Source of the DNA: Limanda limanda
Taxonomy: Eukaryota > Chordata > Actinopteri > Pleuronectiformes > Pleuronectidae
Reading direction: 5' to 3'
Length of the DNA: 64,000 bases
Assembly: GCF_963576545.1 (NCBI RefSeq)
Contig: NW_026870446.1
Span: 186,001 to 250,000 of the forward strand
Positions 10,501 to 24,000 of the stretch are shown in pieces. The position numbers and the translations under genes are program-made. The stretch's first letter is position 1, and each line of letters starts with the position of its first letter. The notes under the pieces were generated by a model. That model was not told where the DNA came from, searched no databases, and was given only the letters and a program-made list of their open reading frames with translations.

Positions 10501-11683
10501 ACTAATTTGGGTCCTGCAGATCGATTGGTACCATCCCCGAGCTTGTACGACCTTCGGAAGAGGTCGACCGACGAAATTCCCCCAAATCTGAGGAGATATT
10601 CTTGAATAACTTTTTTTGTGAAGGTCGGAGAGACTTGCAAGTAGGCTCTACCCCCACTAAATGGGGTTGCGCGCATCGATCGGTACCATCCTTGAGCTTC
10701 TCCGACTTTCGGAAGGGTTAGGGTTAGGGTTAGGGATGAAAGCACATAGGAGAAAGAGATATTCTTGAATAACTTTTTTTGTGAAGGTCGGAGAGACTTG
10801 GAAAGTGGTTGCATCTGGACTAATTTGGGTCCTGCGGATCGATTGGTACCATCCCCGAGCTTGTACGACCTTCGGAAGAGGTCGACCGACGAAATTCCCC
10901 CAAATCTGAGGAGATATTCTTGAATAACTTTTTTTGTGAAGGTCGGAGAGACTTGCAAGTAGGCTCTACCCCCACTAAATGGGGTTGCGCGCATCGATCA
11001 GTACCATCCTTGAGCTTCTCCGACTTTCGGAAGGGTTAGGGTTAGGGATGAAAGCACATAGGAGAAAGAGATATTCTTGAATAACTTTTTTTGTAAAGGT
11101 CGGAGAGACTTGCAAGTAGGCTCTACCCCCACTAAATGGGGTTGCGCGCATCGATCGGTACCATCCTTGAGCTTCTCCGACTTTCGGAAGGGTTAGGGTT
11201 AGGGTTAGGGATGAAAGCACATAGGAGAAAGAGATATTCTTGAATAACTTTTTTTGTGAAGGTCGGAGAGACTTGAAAAGTGGTTGCATCTGGACTAATT
11301 TGGGTCCTGCGGATCGATTGGTACCATCCCCGAGCTTGTACGACCTTCGGAAGAGGTCGACCGACGAAATTCCCCCAAATCTGAGGAGATATTCTTGAAT
11401 AACTTTTTTTGTGAAGGTCGGAGAGACTTGCAAGTAGGCTCTACCCCCACTAAATGGGGTTGCGCGCATCGATCAGTACCATCCTTGAGCTTCTCCGACT
11501 TTCGGAAGGGTTAGGGTTAGGGATGAAAGCACATAGGAGAAAGAGATATTCTTGAATAACTTTTTTTGTAAAGGTCGGAGAGACTTGCAAGTAGGCTCTA
11601 CCCCCACTAAATGGGGTAGCGCGCATCGATCGGTACCATCCTTGAGCTTCTCCGACTTTCGGAAGGGTTAGGGTTAGGGTTAG
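7514..11683 (+). repeat. Array region II: 962-bp SLLS higher-order repeat
   Basis: Unit order is SSSS LL SS LL SSSS LL' S L' S. Two tandem SLLS blocks of 962 bp lie at 8003-8964 and 8965-9926. The SSSSL series at 7514-8483 recurs at 9764-10733 (offset 2250), including the ACTCCC change at about 7595 and 9845. At the right end an L'S pair of 475 bp occurs twice (10734-11208 and 11209-11683); both copies share GATCAGTACC, two TTAGGG and a following S with GTAAAG, but they differ at a few other sites. The CATCTTTGAG variant marks the S unit that precedes each LL pair's first L. Confidence 0.8.
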
Positions 11684-14600
11684 GGATGAAAGCACATAGG
11701 AGAAAGAGATATTCTTGAATAACTTTTTTTGTGAAGGTCGGAGAGACTTGGAAAGTGGTTGCATCTGGACTAATTTGGGTCCTGCGGATCGATTGGTACC
11801 ATGCCCGAGCTTGTACGACCTTCGGAAGAGGTCGACCGACGAAATTCCCCCAAATCTGAGGAGATATTCTTGAATAACTTTTTTTGTGAAGGTCGGAGAG
11901 ACTTGCAAGTAGGCTCTACCCCCACTAAATGGGGTTGCGCGCATCGATCGGTACCATCCTTGAGCTTCTCCGACTTTCGGAAGGGTTAGGGTTAGGGTTA
12001 GGGATGAAAGCACATAGGAGAAAGAGATATTCTTGAATAACTTTTTTTGTAAAGGTCGGAGAGACTTGGAAAGTGGTTGCATCTGGACTAATTTGGGTCC
12101 TGCGGATCGATTGGTACCATCCCCGAGCTTGTACGACCTTCGGAAGAGGTCGACCGACGAAATTCCCCCAAATCTGAGGAGATATTCTTGAATAACTTTT
12201 TTTGTGAAGGTCGGAGAGACTTGCAAGTAGGCTCTACCCCCACTAAATGGGGTTGCGCGCATCGATCGGTACCATCCTTGAGCTTCTCCGACTTTCGGAA
12301 GGGTTAGGGTTAGGGTTAGGGATGAAAGCACATAGGAGAAAGAGATATTCTTGAATAACTTTTTTTGTGAAGGTCGGAGAGACTTGCAAGTAGGCTCTAC
12401 TCCCACTAAATGGGGTAGCGCGCATCGATCGGTACCATCCTTGAGCTTCTCCGACTTTCGGAAGGGTTAGGGTTAGGGTTAGGGATGAAAGCACATAGGA
12501 GAAAGAGATATTCTTGAATAACTTTTTTTGTGAAGGTCGGAGAGACTTGAAAAGTGGTTGCATCTGGACTAATTTGGGTCCTGCGGATCGATTGGTACCA
12601 TCCCCGAGCTTGTACGACCTTCGGAAGAGGTCGACCGACGAAATTCCCCCAAATCTGAGGAGATATTCTTGAATAACTTTTTTTGTGAAGGTCGGAGAGA
12701 CTTGCAAGTAGGCTCTACCCCCACTAAATGGGGTTGCGCGCATCGATCGGTACCATCCTTGAGCTTCTCCGACTTTCGGAAGGGTTAGGGTTAGGGTTAG
12801 GGATGAAAGCACATAGGAGAAAGAGATATTCTTGAATAACTTTTTTTGTGAAGGTCGGAGAGACTTGAAAAGTGGTTGCATCTGGACTAATTTGGGTCCT
12901 GCGGATCGATTGGTACCATCCCCGAGCTTGTACGACCTTCGGAAGAGGTCGACCGACGAAATTCCCCCAAATCTGAGGAGATATTCTTGAATAACTTTTT
13001 TTGTGAAGGTCGGAGAGACTTGCAAGTAGGCTCTACCCCCACTAAATGGGGTTGCGCGCATCGATCGGTACCATCCTTGAGCTTCTCCGACTTTCGGAAG
13101 GGTTAGGGTTAGGGTTAGGGATGAAAGCACATAGGAGAAAGAGATATTCTTGAATAACTTTTTTTGTGAAGGTCGGAGAGACTTGCAAGTAGGCTCTACC
13201 CCCACTAAATGGGGTAGCGCGCATCGATCGGTACCATCTTTGAGCTTCTCCGACTTTCGGAAGGGTTAGGGTTAGGGTTAGGGATGAAAGCACATAGGAG
13301 AAAGAGATATTCTTGAATAACTTTTTTTGTGAAGGTCGGAGAGACTTGAAAAGTGGTTGCATCTGGACTAATTTGGGTCCTGCAGATCGATTGGTACCAT
13401 CCCCGAGCTTGTACGACCTTCGGAAGAGGTCGACCGACGAAATTCCCCCAAATCTGAGGAGATATTCTTGAATAACTTTTTTTGTGAAGGTCGGAGAGAC
13501 TTGCAAGTAGGCTCTACCCCCACTAAATGGGGTTGCGCGCATCGATCGGTACCATCCTTGAGCTTCTCCGACTTTCGGAAGGGTTAGGGTTAGGGTTAGG
13601 GATGAAAGCACATAGGAGAAAGAGATATTCTTGAATAACTTTTTTTGTGAAGGTCGGAGAGACTTGAAAAGTGGTTGCATCTGGACTAATTTGGGTCCTG
13701 CGGATCGATTGGTACCATCCCCGAGCTTGTACGACCTTCGGAAGAGGTCGACCGACGAAATTCCCCCAAATCTGAGGAGATATTCTTGAATAACTTTTTT
13801 TGTGAAGGTCGGAGAGACTTGCAAGTAGGCTCTACCCCCACTAAATGGGGTTGCGCGCATCGATCGGTACCATCCTTGAGCTTCTCCGACTTTCGGAAGG
13901 GTTAGGGTTAGGGTTAGGGATGAAAGCACATAGGAGAAAGAGATATTCTTGAATAACTTTTTTTGTGAAGGTCGGAGAGACTTGCAAGTAGGCTCTACCC
14001 CCACTAAATGGGGTAGCGCGCATCGATCGGTACCATCTTTGAGCTTCTCCGACTTTCGGAAGGGTTAGGGTTAGGGTTAGGGATGAAAGCACATAGGAGA
14101 AAGAGATATTCTTGAATAACTTTTTTTGTGAAGGTCGGAGAGACTTGAAAAGTGGTTGCATCTGGACTAATTTGGGTCCTGCAGATCGATTGGTACCATC
14201 CCCGAGCTTGTACGACCTTCGGAAGAGGTCGACCGACGAAATTCCCCCAAATCTGAGGAGATATTCTTGAATAACTTTTTTTGTGAAGGTCGGAGAGACT
14301 TGCAAGTAGGCTCTACCCCCACTAAATGGGGTTGCGCGCATCGATCGGTACCATCCTTGAGCTTCTCCGACTTTCGGAAGGGTTAGGGTTAGGGTTAGGG
14401 ATGAAAGCACATAGGAGAAAGAGATATTCTTGAATAACTTTTTTTGTGAAGGTCGGAGAGACTTGCAAGTAGGCTCTACTCCCACTAAATGGGGTAGCGC
14501 GCATCGATCGGTACCATCCTTGAGCTTCTCCGACTTTTGGAAGGGTTAGGGTTAGGGTTAGGGATGAAAGCACATAGGAGAAAGAGATATTCTTGAATAA

Positions 14601-14887
14601 CTTTTTTTGTGAAGGTCGGAGAGACTTGCAAGTAGGCTCTACCCCCACTAAATGGGGTAGCGCGCATCGATCGGTACCATCCTTGAGCTTCTCCGACTTT
14701 CGGAAGGGTTAGGGTTAGGGTTAGGGATGAAAGCACATAGGAGAAAGAGATATTCTTGAATAACTTTTTTTGTGAAGGTCGGAGAGACTTGCAAGTAGGC
14801 TCTACCCCCACTAAATGGGGTAGCGCGCATCGATCAGTACCATCCTTGAGCTTCTCCGACTTTCGGAAGGGTTAGGGTTAGGGTTAA
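11684..14887 (+). repeat. Array region III: 799-bp SLL higher-order repeat
   Basis: Unit order is LL S LL S LL S L SSS. SLL blocks of 799 bp lie in tandem at 12320-13118 and 13119-13917. A truncated version (S L) follows at 13918-14398 and then three S units. All L units from 12483 on are of the GAAAAGTGG subtype. The last S of the region ends TTAAGG at about 14885, a substitution that breaks the fourth G-run. Confidence 0.8.
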
Positions 14888-17800
14888 GGATGAAAGCACA
14901 TAGGAGAAAGAGATATTCTTGAATAACTTTTTTTGTGAAGGTCGGAGAGACTTGAAAAGTGGTTGCATCTGGACTAATTTGGGTCCTGCGGATCGATTGG
15001 TACCATCCCCGAGCTTGTACGACCTTCGGAAGAGGTCGACCGACGAAATTCCCCCAAATCTGAGGAGATATTCTTGAATAACTTTTTTTGTGAAGGTCGG
15101 AGAGACTTGCAAGTAGGCTCTACCCCCACTAAATGGGGTTGCGCGCATCGATCGGTACCATCCTTGAGCTTCTCCGACTTTCGGAAGGGTTAGGGTTAGG
15201 GTTAGGGATGAAAGCACATAGGAGAAAGAGATATTCTTGAATAACTTTTTTTGTGAAGGTCGGAGAGACTTGCAAGTAGGCTCTACCCCCACTAAATGGG
15301 GTAGCGCGCATCGATCGGTACCATCCTTGAGCTTCTCCGACTTTCGGAAGGGTTAGGGTTAGGGTTAGGGATGAAAGCACATAGGAGAAAGAGATATTCT
15401 TGAATAACTTTTTTTGTGAAGGTCGGAGAGACTTGGAAAGTGGTTGCATCTGGACTAATTTGGGTCCTGCGGATCGATTGGTACCATCCCCGAGCTTGTA
15501 CGACCTTCGGAAGAGGTCGACCGACGAAATTCCCCCAAATCTGAGGAGATATTCTTGAATAACTTTTTTTGTGAAGGTCGGAGAGACTTGCAAGTAGGCT
15601 CTACCCCCACTAAATGGGGTTGCGCGCATCGATCAGTACCATCCTTGAGCTTCTCCGACTTTCGGAAGGGTTAGGGTTAGGGTTAGGGATGAAAGCACAT
15701 AGGAGAAAGAGATATTCTTGAATAACTTTTTTTGTGAAGGTCGGAGAGACTTGCAAGTAGGCTCTACCCCCACTAAATGGGGTAGCGCGCATCGATCGGT
15801 ACCATCCTTGAGCTTCTCCGACTTTCGGAAGGGTTAGGGTTAGGGTTAGGGATGAAAGCACATAGGAGAAAGAGATATTCTTGAATAACTTTTTTTGTGA
15901 AGGTCGGAGAGACTTGCAAGTAGGCTCTACCCCCACTAAATGGGGTAGCGCGCATCGATCGGTACCATCCTTGAGCTTCTCCGACTTTCGGAAGGGTTAG
16001 GGTTAGGGTTAGGGATGAAAGCACATAGGAGAAAGAGATATTCTTGAATAACTTTTTTTGTGAAGGTCGGAGAGACTTGGAAAGTGGTTGCATCTGGACT
16101 AATTTGGGTCCTGCGGATCGATTGGTACCATGCCCGAGCTTGTACGACCTTCGGAAGAGGTCGACCGACGAAATTCCCCCAAATCTGAGGAGATATTCTT
16201 GAATAACTTTTTTTGTGAAGGTCGGAGAGACTTGCAAGTAGGCTCTACCCCCACTAAATGGGGTAGCGCGCATCGATCGGTACCATCCTTGAGCTTCTCC
16301 GACTTTCGGAAGGGTTAGGGTTAGGGTTAGGGATGAAAGCACATAGGAGAAAGAGATATTCTTGAATAACTTTTTTTGTGAAGGTCGGAGAGACTTGCAA
16401 GTAGGCTCTACCCCCACTAAATGGGGTAGCGCGCATCGATCGGTACCATCCTTGAGCTTCTCCGACTTTCGGAAGGGTTAGGGTTAGGGTTAGGGATGAA
16501 AGCACATAGGAGAAAGAGATATTCTTGAATAACTTTTTTTGTGAAGGTCGGAGAGACTTGAAAAGTGGTTGCATCTGGACTAATTTGGGTCCTGCGGATC
16601 GATTGGTACCATCCCCGAGCTTGTACGACCTTCGGAAGAGGTCGACCGACGAAATTCCCCCAAATCTGAGGAGATATTCTTGAATAACTTTTTTTGTGAA
16701 GGTCGGAGAGACTTGCAAGTAGGCTCTACCCCCACTAAATGGGGTTGCGCGCATCGATCGGTACCATCCTTGAGCTTCTCCGACTTTCGGAAGGGTTAGG
16801 GTTAGGGTTAGGGATGAAAGCACATAGGAGAAAGAGATATTCTTGAATAACTTTTTTTGTGAAGGTCGGAGAGACTTGCAAGTAGGCTCTACCCCCACTA
16901 AATGGGGTAGCGCGCATCGATCGGTACCATCCTTGAGCTTCTCCGACTTTCGGAAGGGTTAGGGTTAGGGTTAGGGATGAAAGCACATAGGAGAAAGAGA
17001 TATTCTTGAATAACTTTTTTTGTGAAGGTCGGAGAGACTTGGAAAGTGGTTGCATCTGGACTAATTTGGGTCCTGCGGATCGATTGGTACCATCCCCGAG
17101 CTTGTACGACCTTCGGAAGAGGTCGACCGACGAAATTCCCCCAAATCTGAGGAGATATTCTTGAATAACTTTTTTTGTGAAGGTCGGAGAGACTTGCAAG
17201 TAGGCTCTACCCCCACTAAATGGGGTTGCGCGCATCGATCAGTACCATCCTTGAGCTTCTCCGACTTTCGGAAGGGTTAGGGTTAGGGTTAGGGATGAAA
17301 GCACATAGGAGAAAGAGATATTCTTGAATAACTTTTTTTGTGAAGGTCGGAGAGACTTGCAAGTAGGCTCTACCCCCACTAAATGGGGTAGCGCGCATCG
17401 ATCGGTACCATCCTTGAGCTTCTCCGACTTTCGGAAGGGTTAGGGTTAGGGTTAGGGATGAAAGCACATAGGAGAAAGAGATATTCTTGAATAACTTTTT
17501 TTGTGAAGGTCGGAGAGACTTGCAAGTAGGCTCTACCCCCACTAAATGGGGTAGCGCGCATCGATCGGTACCATCCTTGAGCTTCTCCGACTTTCGGAAG
17601 GGTTAGGGTTAGGGTTAGGGATGAAAGCACATAGGAGAAAGAGATATTCTTGAATAACTTTTTTTGTGAAGGTCGGAGAGACTTGGAAAGTGGTTGCATC
17701 TGGACTAATTTGGGTCCTGCGGATCGATTGGTACCATGCCCGAGCTTGTACGACCTTCGGAAGAGGTCGACCGACGAAATTCCCCCAAATCTGAGGAGAT

Positions 17801-18099
17801 ATTCTTGAATAACTTTTTTTGTGAAGGTCGGAGAGACTTGCAAGTAGGCTCTACCCCCACTAAATGGGGTAGCGCGCATCGATCGGTACCATCCTTGAGC
17901 TTCTCCGACTTTCGGAAGGGTTAGGGTTAGGGTTAGGGATGAAAGCACATAGGAGAAAGAGATATTCTTGAATAACTTTTTTTGTGAAGGTCGGAGAGAC
18001 TTGCAAGTAGGCTCTACCCCCACTAAATGGGGTAGCGCGCATCGATCGGTACCATCCTTGAGCTTCTCCGACTTTCGGAAGGGTTAGGGTTAGGGTTAG
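14888..18099 (+). repeat. Array region IV: two 1606-bp LSLSSLS repeats
   Basis: The seven-unit series L S L SS L S occurs at 14888-16493 and 16494-18099, each exactly 1606 bp. By eye I find no difference between the copies. They share a GATCAGTACC site (15633 and 17239) and an ATGCCCGAG-subtype L (16013 and 17619). An L S pair starting at 18100 continues the pattern before it changes. This is the most homogeneous tandem pair in the left half and looks like a very recent duplication or an assembly duplication. Confidence 0.85.
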
Positions 18100-21000
18100 G
18101 GATGAAAGCACATAGGAGAAAGAGATATTCTTGAATAACTTTTTTTGTGAAGGTCGGAGAGACTTGAAAAGTGGTTGCATCTGGACTAATTTGGGTCCTG
18201 CGGATCGATTGGTACCATCCCCGAGCTTGTACGACCTTCGGAAGAGGTCGACCGACGAAATTCCCCCAAATCTGAGGAGATATTCTTGAATAACTTTTTT
18301 TGTGAAGGTCGGAGAGACTTGCAAGTAGGCTCTACCCCCACTAAATGGGGTTGCGCGCATCGATCGGTACCATCCTTGAGCTTCTCCGACTTTCGGAAGG
18401 GTTAGGGTTAGGGTTAGGGATGAAAGCACATAGGAGAAAGAGATATTCTTGAATAACTTTTTTTGTGAAGGTCGGAGAGACTTGCAAGTAGGCTCTACCC
18501 CCACTAAATGGGGTAGCGCGCATCGATCGGTACCATCCTTGAGCTTCTCCGACTTTCGGAAGGGTTAGGGTTAGGGTTAGGGATGAAAGCACATAGGAGA
18601 AAGAGATATTCTTGAATAACTTTTTTTGTGAAGGTCGGAGAGACTTGCAAGTAGGCTCTACCCCCACTAAATGGGGTAGCGCGCATCGATCGGTACCATC
18701 CTTGAGCTTCTCCGACTTTCGGAAGGGTTAGGGTTAGGGATGAAAGCACATAGGAGAAAGAGATATTCTTGAATAACTTTTTTTGTGAAGGTCGGAGAGA
18801 CTTGGAAAGTGGTTGCATCTGGACTAATTTGGGTCCTGCGGATCGATTGGTACCATCCCCGAGCTTGTACGACCTTCGGAAGAGGTCGACCGACGAAATT
18901 CCCCCAAATCTGAGGAGATATTCTTGAATAACTTTTTTTGTGAAGGTCGGAGAGACTTGCAAGTAGGCTCTACCCCCACTAAATGGGGTTGCGCGCATCG
19001 ATCGGTACCATCCTTGAGCTTCTCCGACTTTCGGAAGGGTTAGGGTTAGGGTTAGGGATGAAAGCACATAGGAGAAAGAGATATTCTTGAATAACTTTTT
19101 TTGTGAAGGTCGGAGAGACTTGGAAAGTGGTTGCATCTGGACTAATTTGGGTCCTGCGGATCGATTGGTACCATTCCCGAGCTTGTACGACCTTCGGAAG
19201 AGGTCGACCGACGAAATTCCCCCAAATCTGAGGAGATATTCTTGAATAACTTTTTTTGTGAAGGTCGGAGAGACTTGCAAGTAGGCTCTACCCCCACTAA
19301 ATGGGGTTGCGCGCATCGATCGGTACCATCCTTGAGCTTCTCCGACTTTCGGAAGGGTTAGGGTTAGGGTTAGGGATGAAAGCACATAGGAGAAAGAGAT
19401 ATTCTTGAATAACTTTTTTTGTGAAGGTCGGAGAGACTTGAAAAGTGGTTGCATCTGGACTAATTTGGGTCCTGCGGATCGATTGGTACCATCCCCGAGC
19501 TTGTACGACCTTCGGAAGAGGTCGACCGACGAAATTCCCCCAAATCTGAGGAGATATTCTTGAATAACTTTTTTTGTGAAGGTCGGAGAGACTTGCAAGT
19601 AGGCTCTACCCCCACTAAATGGGGTTGCGCGCATCGATCGGTACCATCCTTGAGCTTCTCCGACTTTCGGAAGGGTTAGGGTTAGGGTTAGGGATGAAAG
19701 CACATAGGAGAAAGAGATATTCTTGAATAACTTTTTTTGTGAAGGTCGGAGAGACTTGCAAGTAGGCTCTACCCCCACTAAATGGGGTAGCGCGCATCGA
19801 TCGGTACCATCTTTGAGCTTCTCCGACTTTCGGAAGGGTTAGGGTTAGGGTTAGGGATGAAAGCACATAGGAGAAAGAGATATTCTTGAATAACTTTTTT
19901 TGTGAAGGTCGGAGAGACTTGCAAGTAGGCTCTACCCCCACTAAATGGGGTAGCGCGCATCGATCGGTACCATCCTTGAGCTTCTCCGACTTTCGGAAGG
20001 GTTAGGGTTAGGGTTAGGGATGAAAGCACATAGGAGAAAGAGATATTCTTGAATAACTTTTTTTGTGAAGGTCGGAGAGACTTGGAAAGTGGTTGCATCT
20101 GGACTAATTTGGGTCCTGCAGATCGATTGGTACCATGCCCGAGCTTGTACGACCTTCGGAAGAGGTCGACCGACGAAATTCCCCCAAATCTGAGGAGATA
20201 TTCTTGAATAACTTTTTTTGTGAAGGTCGGAGAGACTTGCAAGTAGGCTCTACCCCCACTAAATGGGGTAGCGCGCATCGATCGGTACCATCGTTGAGCT
20301 TCTCCGACTTTCGGAAGGGTTAGGGTTAGGGTTAGGGATGAAAGCACATAGGAGAAAGAGATATTCTTAAATAACTTTTTTTGTAAAGGTCGGAGAGACT
20401 TGGAAAGTGGTTGCATCTGGACTAATTTGGGTCCTGCAGATCGATTGGTACCATCCCCGAGCTTGTACGACCTTCGGAAGAGGTCGACCGACGAAATTCC
20501 CCCAAATCTGAGGAGATATTCTTGAATAACTTTTTTTGTGAAGGTCGGAGAGACTTGCAAGTAGGCTCTACCCCCACTAAATGGGGTTGCGCGCATCGAT
20601 CGGTACCATCCTTGAGCTTCTCCGACTTTCGGAAGGGTTAGGGTTAGGGTTAGGGATGAAAGCACATAGGAGAAAGAGATATTCTTGAATAACTTTTTTT
20701 GTGAAGGTCGGAGAGACTTGCAAGTAGGCTCTACCCCCACTAAATGGGGTAGCGCGCATCGATCGGTACCATCCTTGAGCTTCTCCGACTTTCGGAAGGG
20801 TTAGGGTTAGGGTTAGGGATGAAAGCACATAGGAGAAAGAGATATTCTTGAATAACTTTTTTTGTGAAGGTCGGAGAGACTTGGAAAGTGGTTGCATCTG
20901 GACTAATTTGGGTCCTGCGGATCGATTGGTACCATCCCCGAGCTTGTACGACCTTCGGAAGAGGTCGACCGACGAAATTCCCCCAAATCTGAGGAGATAT

Positions 21001-24000
21001 TCTTGAATAACTTTTTTTGTGAAGGTCGGAGAGACTTGCAAGTAGGCTCTACCCCCACTAAATGGGGTTGCGCGCATCGATCGGTACCATCCTTGAGCTT
21101 CTCCGACTTTCGGAAGGGTTAGGGTTAGGGTTAGGGATGAAAGCACATAGGAGAAAGAGATATTCTTGAATAACTTTTTTTGTGAAGGTCGGAGAGACTT
21201 GCAAGTAGGCTCTACTCCCACTAAATGGGGTAGCGCGCATCGATCGGTACCATCCTTGAGCTTCTCCGACTTTCGGAAGGGTTAGGGTTAGGGTTAGGGA
21301 TGAAAGCACATAGGAGAAAGAGATATTCTTGAATAACTTTTTTTGTGAAGGTCGGAGAGACTTGCAAGTAGGCTCTACCCCCACTAAATGGGGTAGCGCG
21401 CATCGATCGGTACCATCCTTGAGCTTCTCCGACTTTCGGAAGGGTTAGGGTTAGGGTTAGGGATGAAAGCACATAGGAGAAAGAGATATTCTTGAATAAC
21501 TTTTTTTGTGAAGGTCGGAGAGACTTGCAAGTAGGCTCTACCCCCACTAAATGGGGTAGCGCGCATCGATCGGTACCATCTTTGAGCTTCTCCGACTTTC
21601 GGAAGGGTTAGGGTTAGGGTTAGGGATGAAAGCACATAGGAGAAAGAGATATTCTTGAATAACTTTTTTTGTGAAGGTCGGAGAGACTTGCAAGTAGGCT
21701 CTACCCCCACTAAATGGGGTAGCGCGCATCGATCGGTACCATCCTTGAGCTTCTCCGACTTTCGGAAGGGTTAGGGTTAGGGTTAGGGATGAAAGCACAT
21801 AGGAGAAAGAGATATTCTTGAATAACTTTTTTTGTGAAGGTCGGAGAGACTTGGAAAGTGGTTGCATCTGGACTAATTTGGGTCCTGCGGATCGATTGGT
21901 ACCATGCCCGAGCTTGTACGACCTTCGGAAGAGGTCGACCGACGAAATTCCCCCAAATCTGAGGAGATATTCTTGAATAACTTTTTTTGTGAAGGTCGGA
22001 GAGACTTGCAAGTAGGCTCTACCCCCACTAAATGGGGTAGCGCGCATCGATCGGTACCATCCTTGAGCTTCTCCGACTTTTGGAAGGGTTAGGGTTAGGG
22101 TTAGGGATGAAAGCACATAGGAGAAAGAGATATTCTTGAATAACTTTTTTTGTAAAGGTCGGAGAGACTTGGAAAGTGGTTGCATCTGGACTAATTTGGG
22201 TCCTGCGGATCGATTGGTACCATCCCCGAGCTTGTACGACCTTCGGAAGAGGTCGACCGACGAAATTCCCCCAAATCTGAGGAGATATTCTTGAATAACT
22301 TTTTTTGTGAAGGTCGGAGAGACTTGCAAGTAGGCTCTACCCCCACTAAATGGGGTTGCACGCATCGATCGGTACCATCCTTGAGCTTCTCCGACTTTCG
22401 GAAGGGTTAGGGTTAGGGATGAAAGCACATAGGAGAAAGAGATATTCTTGAATAACTTTTTTTGTGAAGGTCGGAGAGACTTGCAAGTAGGCTCTACCCC
22501 CACTAAATGGGGTAGCGCGCATCGATCGGTACCATCCTTGAGCTTCTCCGACTTTCGGAAGGGTTAGGGTTAGGGTTAGGGATGAAAGCACATAGGAGAA
22601 AGAGATATTCTTGAATAACTTTTTTTGTGAAGGTCGGAGAGACTTGGAAAGTGGTTGCATCTGGACTAATTTGGGTCCTGCGGATCGATTGGTACCATCC
22701 CCGAGCTTGTACGACCTTCGGAAGAGGTCGACCGACGAAATTCCCCCAAATCTGAGGAGATATTCTTGAATAACTTTTTTTGTGAAGGTCGGAGAGACTT
22801 GCAAGTAGGCTCTACCCCCACTAAATGGGGTTGCGCGCATCGATCGGTACCATCCTTGAGCTTCTCCGACTTTCGGAAGGGTTAGGGTTAGGGTTAGGGA
22901 TGAAAGCACATAGGAGAAAGAGATATTCTTGAATAACTTTTTTTGTGAAGGTCGGAGAGACTTGCAAGTAGGCTCTACTCCCACTAAATGGGGTAGCGCA
23001 CATCGATCGGTACCATCCTTGAGCTTCTCCGACTTTCGGAAGGGTTAGGGTTAGGGTTAGGGATGAAAGCACATAGGAGAAAGAGATATTCTTGAATAAC
23101 TTTTTTTGTGAAGGTCGGAGAGACTTGCAAGTAGGCTCTACCCCCACTAAATGGGGTAGCGCGCATCGATCGGTACCATCCTTGAGCTTCTCCGACTTTC
23201 GGAAGGGTTAGGGTTAGGGTTAGGGATGAAAGCACATAGGAGAAAGAGATATTCTTGAATAACTTTTTTTGTGAAGGTCGGAGAGACTTGAAAAGTGGTT
23301 GCATCTGGACTAATTTGGGTCCTGCAGATCGATTGGTACCATCCCCGAGCTTGTACGACCTTCGGAAGAGGTCGACCGACGAAATTCCCCCAAATCTGAG
23401 GAGATATTCTTGAATAACTTTTTTTGTGAAGGTCGGAGAGACTTGCAAGTAGGCTCTACCCCCACTAAATGGGGTTGCGCGCATCGATCGGTACCATCCT
23501 TGAGCTTCTCCGACTTTCGGAAGGGTTAGGGTTAGGGTTAGGGATGAAAGCACATAGGAGAAAGAGATATTCTTGAATAACTTTTTTTGTGAAGGTCGGA
23601 GAGACTTGCAAGTAGGCTCTACCCCCACTAAATGGGGTAGCGCGCATCGATCGGTACCATCCTTGAGCTTCTCCGACTTTCGGAAGGGTTAGGGTTAGGG
23701 TTAGGGATGAAAGCACATAGGAGAAAGAGATATTCTTGAATAACTTTTTTTGTGAAGGTCGGAGAGACTTGCAAGTAGGCTCTACCCCCACTAAATGGGG
23801 TAGCGCGCATCGATCGGTACCATCCTTGAGCTTCTCCGACTTTCGGAAGGGTTAGGGTTAGGGATGAAAGCACATAGGAGAAAGAGATATTCTTGAATAA
23901 CTTTTTTTGTGAAGGTCGGAGAGACTTGGAAAGTGGTTGCATCTGGACTAATTTGGGTCCTGCGGATCGATTGGTACCATCCCCGAGCTTGTACGACCTT

